From: Nocardioides deserti
GTDB taxonomy: Bacteria; Actinomycetota; Actinomycetes; Propionibacteriales; Nocardioidaceae
Length of the DNA stretch: 64,000 nt
Assembly (NCBI RefSeq): GCF_014266025.1
Contig: NZ_JACMYC010000006.1
Coordinates: 1-64,000 of the forward strand
Direction: 5' to 3'
Made by a program: the position numbers and the translations under genes. Below the pieces are notes generated by a model. It did not search any database. It saw nothing but the letters and a program-made list of their open reading frames with translations, and was not told where the DNA came from. How positions within the stretch are numbered: position 1 is the first letter of the stretch; each line of letters starts with the position of its first letter. Shown one piece after another: positions 44,889 to 52,817 of the stretch.

Positions 44889-45725
44889 GTGAGCGACCAG
44901 CAGCCCCCGATGTCCAGCACCGAGCCGTACGAGAGCGACCCCTACGCGCTCGCGCAGGAGGCCGCGGCCCGGCTCGCCGACCTCACCGGCGTCGAGCGCC
45001 ACGACCTCGCGCTGGTCCTCGGCTCGGGCTGGCTGCCCGCCGTCGACGCCCTCGGCGGCGCGGTCGCCGAGATCGCCACGACCGACCTCCCCGGCTTCAG
45101 CGCCGCGGCCGTCGCCGGCCACTCCGGCAAGATCCGCTCGCTGAAGGTGGGTGACAAGAACGTCCTGGCGTTCCTCTCCCGCACCCACTACTACGAGGGC
45201 CGCGGCGTGGCCGCCGTCGTGCACGGCGTACGCACCGCCGCCGCCGCCGGCTGCTCGACCGTCGTGCTCACCAACGGCTGCGGCGGCCTGAAGGAGACCT
45301 GGACCCCGGGCACCCCGGTCCTCATCTCCGACCACATCAACCTGACCGGCCGCTCCCCGATCGTCGGCGCGAACTTCGTCGACCTCACCGACCTCTACTC
45401 CAGCCGGCTGCGCGCGATGTGCCGCGAGGTGGACCCGACCCTCGACGAGGGCGTCTACGTGCAGTTCCCCGGCCCCCACTACGAGACCCCGGCCGAGATC
45501 GGCATGGCCCGCGCCATCGGCGGCCACCTCGTCGGGATGAGCACGACGCTCGAGGCGATCGCCGCCCGCGAGGCCGGCATGGAGGTGCTCGGCATCAGCC
45601 TGGTCACCAACCTCGCCGCCGGCATCACCGGCGAGCCGCTCAACCACGAGGAGGTCCTCGAGGCCGGCCGTGCCGCCGCGACCCGCATGGGCGACCTGCT
45701 CGGCCGGATCGTCCCGAGGATCTGA
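44889..45725 (+). CDS. deoD: Purine nucleoside phosphorylase
   Basis: 278 residues, trimeric (class II/PunA) type: phosphorolysis of inosine and guanosine to base and ribose-1-phosphate. Motifs: LALVLGSGWLP, RTHYYEG, LTNGCGGLKETWTPGT, FPGPHYETPAEI, VGMSTTLEAIAAREAGMEV and SLVTNLAAGI with the base-binding Asn. Fits with the phospho-sugar mutase, DeoC and adenosine deaminase encoded later. A TetR gene starts nine bases after the stop. Confidence 0.94.
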   Translation: MSDQQPPMSSTEPYESDPYALAQEAAARLADLTGVERHDLALVLGSGWLPAVDALGGAVAEIATTDLPGFSAAAVAGHSGKIRSLKVGDKNVLAFLSRTHYYEGRGVAAVVHGVRTAAAAGCSTVVLTNGCGGLKETWTPGTPVLISDHINLTGRSPIVGANFVDLTDLYSSRLRAMCREVDPTLDEGVYVQFPGPHYETPAEIGMARAIGGHLVGMSTTLEAIAAREAGMEVLGISLVTNLAAGITGEPLNHEEVLEAGRAAATRMGDLLGRIVPRI

Positions 45726-45734
45726 CCGACTCCC

Positions 45735-46385
45735 ATGGAGACACCCGCTCCCGGCACCCGCCAGCGCCTCGTCGACGCGGCGCTGCGTGCCTTCGCCGAG
45801 CACGGCGTGCACAACGCGTCCCTGCTGGAGATCACGCGGCAGGCCGGCCAGCGCAACCGTGGGGCCGTGCACTACCACTTCGGCAGCCGCGAGGGGATGA
45901 TCGCGGCGGTCCTCGAGCAGCACGCCGACGACGTCGGTCGGCGCGAGATCGAGCTGATCGAGACCGCCCGCAGCCGACCCGACGACGACCTCGCCTCGGT
46001 CCTCGAGGCGCTGGTCCGACCGGTCACCGAGGTCTCCGAGATGGGCTGGAGCGGCCGCTGCTACATCGTCATCGTCGGCGAACTGGTGCAGCAGGACATC
46101 ACGCCGCTCGGACCGGAGGTGCAGGCCGCGATGGCGCGCACCGGCGGCTACGAGCTGTTCGCGCTGCTGCGCGACCGGCTGCGGCCGATGGCGATGGACC
46201 TGGCGCTGGAGAACGAGCGGCTCGCGCTCGTCACCGGCTGCGTCATGCGCGCCGTCGCCGACCGCGCCCGCGCCGCGGAGCTCCCGCCCACCGGCCGGGA
46301 GACGCTGCCCACGGAGCGGTTCATCCGCAACCTGGTCGCCATGGGCACCGCGATGCTCACCGCTCCGTTGCCCGCCGACGGGTAG
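45735..46385 (+). CDS. TetR-family regulator
   Basis: 216 residues. N-terminal HTH: RQRLVDAALRAFAEHGVHNASLLEI, then RNRGAVHYHFGSREGMIAAVL. The C-terminal ligand domain is helical (LALENERLALVTGCVMRAVADRARA) and unassigned. It is nine bases past deoD and probably on its transcript. It does not obviously control deoD; candidate targets include lipid genes. Confidence 0.9.
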   Translation: METPAPGTRQRLVDAALRAFAEHGVHNASLLEITRQAGQRNRGAVHYHFGSREGMIAAVLEQHADDVGRREIELIETARSRPDDDLASVLEALVRPVTEVSEMGWSGRCYIVIVGELVQQDITPLGPEVQAAMARTGGYELFALLRDRLRPMAMDLALENERLALVTGCVMRAVADRARAAELPPTGRETLPTERFIRNLVAMGTAMLTAPLPADG

Positions 46386-46388
46386 GTT
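46383..46388 (+). promoter_or_regulatory. -10 element, leaderless second TetR gene
   Basis: TAGGTT, overlapping the first tetR stop, six bases before GTG 46395. Confidence 0.55.
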
Positions 46389-46394
46389 GCCCGC

Positions 46395-46964
46395 GTGCCC
46401 CGCATCAGCGCCGGCTCGCTGCAGGAGCACCGCGCCGACCTGCGACGACGGGTCTTCGACGCCTTCGCCGAGCTGATGGGCGAGCGCTCGTACGACGCCG
46501 TCACCATGGCCGCGATCGCGGAGCGCGCCGGCCTCGGCCGCACGACGATCTACCACCACTTCCCGGACAAGGCGGCGGTCGTGGTGGCCTTCGCCAGCGA
46601 CGAGACCGAGCGGTACGTCGCCCGGCTGACCGAGGTCCTCGGCGCGACCGACGACCCGGTCGAGCGACTGCGCACCTACGTGCGGCACCACCTCGCCGCG
46701 GACGAGGAGTTCCACCTCGGCCTGGGTCCTCGGCTGTTCGCGATGCTGAGCGACGAGGCGCGCCGCGAGATCCGCTCGCACGTCGTGGCGGTCGAGGACG
46801 TGCTGCGCTCGATCCTGCTCGACGGCCACGCCTCGGGGCGGATGCTCGTCGAGGACGTCGAGACGACGCTGCCACTGGTCCACGCGTGCCTGAGCCCGCG
46901 ACACCTCCCGGCGCGCACGATCGAGACGTTCGTGCTGCGTGCGGTCGGTGCCGCGGGCCCATGA
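46395..46964 (+). CDS. TetR-family regulator
   Basis: 189 residues. HTH with RRRVFDAFAELMGERSYDAVTMAAIAERAGLGRTTIYHHFPDKA, textbook TetR. The ligand domain is helical and rich in acidic residues (EVLGATDDPVERLRTYVRHH). Separated from the first TetR gene by nine bases but with its own leaderless promoter. The next gene block on the other strand is the heme locus. Confidence 0.9.
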   Translation: MPRISAGSLQEHRADLRRRVFDAFAELMGERSYDAVTMAAIAERAGLGRTTIYHHFPDKAAVVVAFASDETERYVARLTEVLGATDDPVERLRTYVRHHLAADEEFHLGLGPRLFAMLSDEARREIRSHVVAVEDVLRSILLDGHASGRMLVEDVETTLPLVHACLSPRHLPARTIETFVLRAVGAAGP

Positions 46965-46971
46965 GATCCGG

Positions 46972-47017
46972 CTCGTGCCTCCCAGCGTGCGGCGGAGCGC
47001 ACGCCGGGCAGCACGAG
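46972..47017. terminator. Bidirectional two-tier hairpin between tetR and the heme locus
   Basis: CTCGTGC/GCACGAG outer stem, CCC/GGG middle pair, GCGTGCG/CGCACGC inner stem with a short loop; internal loops are symmetric. It begins seven bases past the tetR stop and ends 16 bases before the htaA stop on the other strand. Confidence 0.75.
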
Positions 47018-47033
47018 GCCGCGTGGGGACGCG

Positions 47034-48419
47034 TCAGCGGGTGACGCGGAGCCCCATGGTCCTCACCACGCGCTGGTACGCCGCGGAGCCGGCGTACACG
47101 ACCTTGAGCTGGTAGCGGCCGGTCGCCAGCTTCGGCAGCGCGAGCGTGGCCTTGCCCTTCGCGAGCGTCGCGGAGCGGGTCTTGACGACCTTGCCGGCCT
47201 TCTTCACCTGGACCTTGACCTTCCCGGCCACGGCGCCGTTGCTCCCCCTGAGGGCGACCTTCAGCCTGCCGGCCTTGGCGGGCGTGGGCTTCGTGAGCAC
47301 CTTGAGGGTGGCGGCGGGCTTGGTCTTGGCCGGCGCGAGCCGCGACCAGTCGATCGAGACGGGGGTCTCGGTGTCCTGGGTGGTGTTCGAGTGGGTGTGC
47401 GCCTGCCAGGTGTAGAGCGCGTACGCCGTGCCGCGCTGCAGCGTGGCGGTGGCCGCGGTCAGCGAGGTGGTGAAGGCGCCGCCGCTGATCTGCGCGGCCG
47501 GGACCCAGGTGGCGGCCGCGAACTTCGACTGGTCGCCGATGTCGTCGGTCTCGGGCATGCCGCCGGCGGGGGCCAGACCCACGTAGACGCCGTTGTCGCC
47601 GGGGTTGGTGGTGCCGTTGAAACCGGTGCCGGAGACGGCGAGCGTGAGCCCGTTCTCCGCCGAGGCGGCGGTGGTCTCGTAGCTCACCTGCGGGCTGGCC
47701 GCAGCGGCTTCACGGGCCTGCGCGGTGAACGTCGCCGGCGCCTTCTTGGCGTCGGCGTTCGCGCCCGAGGCGTGGAAGTGTGGCCGCAGGCCGGCGGGCA
47801 GGTGACCGAGGAGGTCGGTCGCCCACGACTTGCCGTCGACGGGCTGGCCGTCCTTCATCGCCAGGGCGGTCGCCTCGGCGCTGCCGGGCTCGAGCACGCC
47901 GGCCCAGTCCGGGGTGGCGGTGAGCGAGGCCAGGCCGTCGGCGACCGTCCAGTCCGGGGCGTCGAAGGTGCTGACCGTGACCCGCTTCGGCGCGACGTCG
48001 GCCGCGGGCTGGCCCATTCCGCCGTTGACCTTCGCCGAGACCAGCACGGTGAGCGTCCCGTCGCCGTCGGGCTCCACCGTGACGGCCGGGTCGGCGAAGG
48101 TCACCGAGTAGACCTCGGTGCCGACCACGGGGATCGTGAAGGTCCCCTGGACCGAGCCGTCGTAGGTCAGGGACGCGGCGCCGGTCGCGGTGTCGTAGGA
48201 ACCGGTCCCGTTCGGGAAGACGAACACGCCGTCCTCGGGCTCCTGCGCCCCGTCGGCCAGGACCTGGCTCGAGAGGTGGTCCTCGAACTGCTGGGAGATG
48301 CCCCAGGTGAAGGAGGGCGCGGTCGCGGCGGACGCCGGTGCGGCGGCGACGAGCGCGAGGCCGGACGCGGCCAGCGCCGTCGCGGCCGCCGAGGCGACCA
48401 GGCGGGGAGGGCAGATCAT
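47034..48419 (-). CDS. htaA: HtaA-domain secreted protein (heme binding)
   Basis: 461 residues. Signal peptide to about residue 32 (ending PASAA), then an HtaA domain starting SFTWGISQQFEDHLSS and running through LTVLVSAKVNGGMG, a region with SGTGFNGTTNPGDNGVYVGL, and a C-terminal Ig-like repeat (LKVALRGSNGAVAGKVKVQV ... RYQLKVVYAGSAAYQ). HtaA domains bind heme at the surface in Corynebacterium and pass it to HmuTUV. No C-terminal anchor is seen, so it may be secreted or loosely held. GAAAGGAAG precedes ATG 48419. Last gene of the heme operon, 13 bases after the previous one. Confidence 0.86.
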   Translation of the reverse strand: MICPPRLVASAAATALAASGLALVAAAPASAATAPSFTWGISQQFEDHLSSQVLADGAQEPEDGVFVFPNGTGSYDTATGAASLTYDGSVQGTFTIPVVGTEVYSVTFADPAVTVEPDGDGTLTVLVSAKVNGGMGQPAADVAPKRVTVSTFDAPDWTVADGLASLTATPDWAGVLEPGSAEATALAMKDGQPVDGKSWATDLLGHLPAGLRPHFHASGANADAKKAPATFTAQAREAAAASPQVSYETTAASAENGLTLAVSGTGFNGTTNPGDNGVYVGLAPAGGMPETDDIGDQSKFAAATWVPAAQISGGAFTTSLTAATATLQRGTAYALYTWQAHTHSNTTQDTETPVSIDWSRLAPAKTKPAATLKVLTKPTPAKAGRLKVALRGSNGAVAGKVKVQVKKAGKVVKTRSATLAKGKATLALPKLATGRYQLKVVYAGSAAYQRVVRTMGLRVTR

Positions 48420-48432
48420 GGTTCTTCCTTTC

Positions 48433-49749
48433 TCAGGCGACGCGGGAGCGTCGGGGTGCGGGGAGGAGCAGCAGGGAGGCCGTCGTGAGGAGGCAGGCGC
48501 CGCCGAGCCACCAGGGCCACGTGGCGGGGCGGGCGTCGGTCGTCGCACCCGCGGCCGTCGTGGCGACGAGGTGGGTGCTGGCGGGGAGGGCGACCGCGGT
48601 GGCGGGAGGTACGACGGCGGCCACGTCGCCGGCCTCCGGCACCGCGGGCAGCACCGGCGCCGCAGCAGGCGCGGTCACCGGCGGGACGACGGGGGCCGGA
48701 GCGGCCACCGGCGCCGTGGCCGGGGTCGTCGCCGGAGGCGTGGCTGTCGGGGTCGGCGGCGGGGCGATGGTCGGGTTGGTGATGACCGGCTGCGTGGGCG
48801 GCGCGGTCGGGGTCGGCCCCGGGTCGGAGCCGGCGGCGGCGTACGACACCGACAGCGGCGAGGGCACCTTGAACGGGTCGGTCGAGGAGCCGCTGGAGAA
48901 CCAGAACGCGGCGGTCCCGAGCCGCTCCATGTAGGCGACGAAGCTCGACGGGAACGACCCCGACCACGCGTCCCCGGAGGTCTGGCCGAGGCCGTCGACG
49001 ATGACGCCGCGGTACGCCGGGTCGGCGGTGAGGCCGGCGGCACCGGGCTCGCCCAGGTCGACGTCGGGCAGGTCGGCCAGCGTGACCGTCTCCTCCGGCA
49101 CCGGCGCCCAGGAGCCGGGGTCGTCGACCGAGGAGGCGTAGCCGCTCACGGTCGCCGTGAGGGTGCCCCGCCCGTCGGCCACCTCGAGCTCCGGGTCGCT
49201 GAGGTGGAACATCGACATGCCGGAGTAGTAGACGACCGTGACGTCGCCGTCCCACGCGACGCGGGCGGTGCCGGCGGCCGGGTCGACGTACCCCTCGCCC
49301 TCGCCGATCGTGAACCGCAGCCCACTCGTCGACCCGCTGGCCGGGGAGCCCAGCGGCGCGCCGGAGGCGTCGGTGCGCAGTCCCGCCCAGGTGGCCGCGC
49401 GCCAGCGGCGACCGTCCCACTTCTGGACGCGGACCGCGCCGGCCCGCTGCTTCCACGCCGACCGGGGCAGGGCCGTGCCGCCGCGGCCGGGGTCGGCGAC
49501 CCGGCCCGCGGAGAGGTAGTTGAAGGTGTCGGGCGCGTGGGCGCGGTTGCTCGACTCGTGGTTGATCCCCCACCGCAGCACCGCGCCCTCGAGCGCGACG
49601 CGGGTCGGTGGCTCGCCGATCTTCTCGGCGACCGCCGGCGCGGCGCCGAGCAGGCCCCCGACCGTGCCACCGAGCAGCGCGACGGCGGCCGTGGAGGCCA
49701 GCGCCGCGGCGAGCCCGTGCCGGCGTCCGGCCGCGCGCTCAGGCCGCAC
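48433..49749 (-). CDS. HtaA-type cell-surface heme-binding protein, membrane-anchored
   Basis: 438 residues. Signal (LAAALASTAAVALLGGTVGG) then an HtaA-like domain beginning LRWGINHESSNRAHAPDTFNYL and including VAWDGDVTVVYYSG and LEVADGRGTLTATVSGYASS. A long Pro/Thr/Ala-rich stalk (about 305-395) and a C-terminal membrane helix with basic tail (WWLGGACLLTTASLLLL, PAPRRSR) tether it. An LPAST near residue 388 is too far from the helix to be a clear sortase signal. GTG 49749 overlaps the preceding gene by 11 bases. Confidence 0.84.
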   Translation of the reverse strand: MRPERAAGRRHGLAAALASTAAVALLGGTVGGLLGAAPAVAEKIGEPPTRVALEGAVLRWGINHESSNRAHAPDTFNYLSAGRVADPGRGGTALPRSAWKQRAGAVRVQKWDGRRWRAATWAGLRTDASGAPLGSPASGSTSGLRFTIGEGEGYVDPAAGTARVAWDGDVTVVYYSGMSMFHLSDPELEVADGRGTLTATVSGYASSVDDPGSWAPVPEETVTLADLPDVDLGEPGAAGLTADPAYRGVIVDGLGQTSGDAWSGSFPSSFVAYMERLGTAAFWFSSGSSTDPFKVPSPLSVSYAAAGSDPGPTPTAPPTQPVITNPTIAPPPTPTATPPATTPATAPVAAPAPVVPPVTAPAAAPVLPAVPEAGDVAAVVPPATAVALPASTHLVATTAAGATTDARPATWPWWLGGACLLTTASLLLLPAPRRSRVA

Positions 49750-50881
49750 GACGCACCCGCCACGCGCGGAGGAGGGGGTACGCCGCCCTGCCGACGGCCA
49801 CCAGCAGCACCAGGCCGGCGGCGCCGGCGAACAGCAGGCCGGCGCGCTCGCTGCGGTCCCCGCTCGCGGCGGCGGCCGGCGCGGGCTCGGCACCGACGAC
49901 GGCGAAGGAGACCGACGGGGGGTCGTCCACGCCGTGCACGCGCAGCTCGTGCGTGCCGGCCGCCGCGTCCTCGGGCAGGGTCAGCACGCCGGCCGTGCCG
50001 CCGTCCGCACCCACCAGAAACGGGCCGGCCCCGGCAGCGCCGTCGTCGAGGACGACCGTGACCTGCCGGCCCGCCGGCAGGCCGGTGGCGGTGAAGGCGA
50101 GGACGTTCCCGGCGACCGCGGAGGCCCGGTCGACCTCGAGCGTGGCCACCCCGGGCGCGGCCTGGCCGGCCACGGGCACCTCGCCCCCGGCGGGCGCGGC
50201 CCCGCCCGTCGGCGACCCGGGCGCCGCCGCCACCGTCGGCAGCGGAGCGCTCGTCGGCACCGCCGCCGGCAGGGTGGCCGGGTCCGTGGTCGACCCGGCC
50301 GTCGGCGCCGCGGTCGGGGTGGCCTGCCGGAGCGAGGCGACACGCACCGGGGTGAAGGTCTCGTTGCGGCCGTTCTTGACGCCGTGCGCGCCGATCGTGA
50401 TGACGCCGCAGGTGAGCTCGCGACAGTCGACGGTGCGCACCGAGGAGGAGCGGTCGTAGGCGCGGAACGTCGCGCCCGGGACGACGACCGAGGTCGACCA
50501 GCTCCCGTTCGCGGACATCACCCCGCCGTTGGCGGAGCCGGCGGTGTCGGAGCCGGGGAACGCGACGTACCTCTGGAAGCCCTGGTTGTCCCTGGCCTCG
50601 CTGTCGGGGACGTACCAGTAGTCCTGTCCCGTCGCGCCGCCGCGGCTGGGTTGCCAGGTCCCCTTCACGGCGCCGAAGAAGACGTAGACGCCGCCGTGGC
50701 CGCCCTTGACCGTCTGGAAGCCGGTGCCGCGGACGGTGAGCGTCGTGGCGTACGTCGGGTCGACGACCGCGTCCCCGTCGGGGTTGGCGACGGTCACCCG
50801 CGCCGCGGCACTGGCGGGCGCAGCGGGCACGAGGACGAGGCCGGTGACGGCCAGGACCAGCGCGGCGAGCAGCCGGGTCAC
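49739..50881 (-). CDS. Membrane-anchored surface protein of the heme locus, unknown domain
   Basis: 380 residues. Signal peptide ends near PASAAA. First domain (about 30-165) has TLTVRGTGFQTVKGGHGGVYVFFGAV and NGGVMSANGSWSTSVVVPG, similar in pattern to the second half of the HtaA protein (SGTGFN...GVYVGL), with a Cys pair in DCRELTCG. A Pro/Ala/Thr stalk leads to a second beta domain (VTVVLDDGAAGAGPFLV) and a C-terminal membrane helix with basic tail (RAWRVRRAA). Probably an extra heme- or hemoprotein-binding surface component. GTG overlaps the hmuV stop. Confidence 0.75.
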   Translation of the reverse strand: MTRLLAALVLAVTGLVLVPAAPASAAARVTVANPDGDAVVDPTYATTLTVRGTGFQTVKGGHGGVYVFFGAVKGTWQPSRGGATGQDYWYVPDSEARDNQGFQRYVAFPGSDTAGSANGGVMSANGSWSTSVVVPGATFRAYDRSSSVRTVDCRELTCGVITIGAHGVKNGRNETFTPVRVASLRQATPTAAPTAGSTTDPATLPAAVPTSAPLPTVAAAPGSPTGGAAPAGGEVPVAGQAAPGVATLEVDRASAVAGNVLAFTATGLPAGRQVTVVLDDGAAGAGPFLVGADGGTAGVLTLPEDAAAGTHELRVHGVDDPPSVSFAVVGAEPAPAAAASGDRSERAGLLFAGAAGLVLLVAVGRAAYPLLRAWRVRRAA

Positions 50882-51693
50882 GGGACCTCCTGGAGCGTGG
50901 GGGACGCGGCGGGCGCGTGGGAGCGGACGGGGACGACAACGAGGTGGCCGGCGTGCTCGACGACGTCGACGGGGTGGCCGTAGACCTCGGTCAGCAGCGG
51001 GCCGGTCAGCACCTCGGCGGGCGAGCCGTCGGCGCGGACGCGGCCGTCGGCGAGGACGCAGACGCGGTCGGCGTACGCCGCGGCGAGCGAGAGGTCGTGC
51101 AGCACGACGACGGCCGCGGAGCCGGCGCGGACGGTGCGACGCAGCACGTCGAGGAGCGCCTCCTGGTGCTTGATGTCGAGCGCCGCGGTCGGCTCGTTGA
51201 GCATGAGGACCGGTGCGGCCTGCGCGAGCAGCCGGGCGAACGACGTGCGCGCCTGCTCGCCGCCGGACAGGGTCGGGAACAACCGCCCCGCGAGGGTCGT
51301 GACGTCGGCGCGGGTCATCGACTCGGCAACCACGCGGTCGTCGTCGTCCTCGGCCGGGGTGCGGTGCCACGGCGAGCGGCCCATGCGGACGACGTCCTCG
51401 ACGCGGAACCCGAACGCCAGGCCCTGCTTCTGCAGCTGCACGGCCCGCAGCTGCGCGAGCTCGCGCGTCGGCACTCGGCGCAGCGGCCGGCCGTCGAGCT
51501 CGACGGTGCCGGCGCTCGGGGTGGTGTCGCCGGCGAGGACGCCGAGCAGCGTGGACTTGCCGGCGCCGTTGGGGCCGACGAGGGCGAGCAGCTCGCCGGG
51601 GTGGACGTCGACGTCGACGCCCTCGAGGATGCGGTGGCCCTCGACGGTGACCCCGACACCGCGGGCGCTGATGGCGGTCGCGGCCCCGCTCAT
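50878..51693 (-). CDS. hmuV: Heme ABC transporter ATP-binding protein
   Basis: 271 residues. Walker A GPNGAGKST (41-48), signature LSGGEQART (142-150), catalytic Glu167, H-loop VLHDLS. The Walker B position that is normally Asp is Asn166 (LMLNEPTAALD), which is odd: the Asp coordinates Mg2+ in ABC ATPases. The rest is a normal FecE/HmuV-type ATPase. ATG overlaps the hmuU stop (ATGA). Expected to energise heme import with HmuU and HmuT. Confidence 0.9.
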   Translation of the reverse strand: MSGAATAISARGVGVTVEGHRILEGVDVDVHPGELLALVGPNGAGKSTLLGVLAGDTTPSAGTVELDGRPLRRVPTRELAQLRAVQLQKQGLAFGFRVEDVVRMGRSPWHRTPAEDDDDRVVAESMTRADVTTLAGRLFPTLSGGEQARTSFARLLAQAAPVLMLNEPTAALDIKHQEALLDVLRRTVRAGSAAVVVLHDLSLAAAYADRVCVLADGRVRADGSPAEVLTGPLLTEVYGHPVDVVEHAGHLVVVPVRSHAPAASPTLQEVP

Positions 51694-52817
51694 GCCCAGC
51701 CCCCCGCCGTACGACGGGCGCGGCGCAGCAGCCAGAAGAAGAACGGCCCGCCCACGAGCGAGGTCAGCATGCCGATCGGCAGGTCGGCGTACGCGATCGC
51801 GGTGCGGGCCCACAGGTCGGCCACCACGAGCAGCACGGCTCCGCCGAGGGCGCTGGCGGGGACGAGCAGCCGGTGGCCCGGGCCGGCGACGAGGCGCACC
51901 AGGTGCGGCACGACCAGCCCGACGAACGCGATGATCCCGCAGAACGACACTGCCGCCGCGGTCAGCACGGCCACCACGACGATCGTGCCCATCCGGAGCC
52001 GCTCGACGTCGACGCCCACGTGGCGGGCGGCGCGGTCACCGAGCGCGAGCAGGTCGAGCCGGGGGGCGAGCAGGAGCGCGACGAGGATGCCGCCGAGCGC
52101 GAGCGGCGCGACCACGCCGACCTGCTCCCAGCGCGAGCCGTTGAGGCTGCCGAGCTGCCAGAAGACGATCTCCTCGCGGGCCTGGGTGTCCCCGAGGAAC
52201 ATCAGGAACGCCAGGCCGGCGCTGGTCACCGCGTTGAGCGCGATGCCGGTGAGCACGAGTGTGACGACCTCGGTGCGGCCGCCGTCGCGGGAGAGGACGT
52301 AGACGAGGATGGTGGTCACCAGGCCGCCGAGGAAGGCGCAGCAGGCGACGGTCCAGGTGCCGGCGAAGGTCAGGTCGAGCACGATCACCGAGGCGGCGGC
52401 GACGGCCGCGCCCGAGGACACGCCGACCACGCCGGGCTCGGCCAGCGGGTTGCCGAAGACGCCCTGCATGAGCGCGCCGGCGGTCGCCAGCGCGGCGCCG
52501 GCGAGCGCGGCCATCGCGACGCGCGGGAAGCGGACCTGCCACAGGGTGTTCTCCCCCTGCGGGTGCGAGGGCAGCGGTCCCCAGTCGAGCCCGAGCCGGT
52601 GCAGCACCGAGCCGACCACCTCGCCGGGCGGCACGTCCAGCTGGCCGTGGCCCGCGCCGAACGCCGCCGCCACGAGCAGCGCCACCCCCAACCCGCCGAG
52701 CAGGCCGACGCGGCCGGCCAGCACCCGGGCGCCGCTGCGCGTCGGGGCCGGGCGGTCCGCGCCGCTCCGTCCGCCCGTGCCCGGTGTGGGGTCGGTGGCG
52801 GGGAGGACCGCGGTCAC
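51690..52817 (-). CDS. hmuU: Heme ABC transporter permease
   Basis: 375 residues, FecCD family with about nine or ten membrane segments. Hallmarks: LWQVRFPRVAMAALAGAALA, GALMQGVFGNPLAEPGVVGVSSGAA, FCGIIAFVGLVVPHLVR and DLPIGMLTSLVGGPFFFWLL. A polar N-terminal extension of about 30 residues. GTG overlaps the hmuT stop (GTGA). Between the broken hmuT and hmuV in the heme operon. Confidence 0.93.
   Translation of the reverse strand: MTAVLPATDPTPGTGGRSGADRPAPTRSGARVLAGRVGLLGGLGVALLVAAAFGAGHGQLDVPPGEVVGSVLHRLGLDWGPLPSHPQGENTLWQVRFPRVAMAALAGAALATAGALMQGVFGNPLAEPGVVGVSSGAAVAAASVIVLDLTFAGTWTVACCAFLGGLVTTILVYVLSRDGGRTEVVTLVLTGIALNAVTSAGLAFLMFLGDTQAREEIVFWQLGSLNGSRWEQVGVVAPLALGGILVALLLAPRLDLLALGDRAARHVGVDVERLRMGTIVVVAVLTAAAVSFCGIIAFVGLVVPHLVRLVAGPGHRLLVPASALGGAVLLVVADLWARTAIAYADLPIGMLTSLVGGPFFFWLLRRARRTAGGWA

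Noticed and set aside
48433..49749. LPAST as a sortase signal in the anchored HtaA-type protein
   Set aside because: It is not LPxTG and lies nearly 30 residues before the hydrophobic segment, so ordinary membrane anchoring is the better reading.
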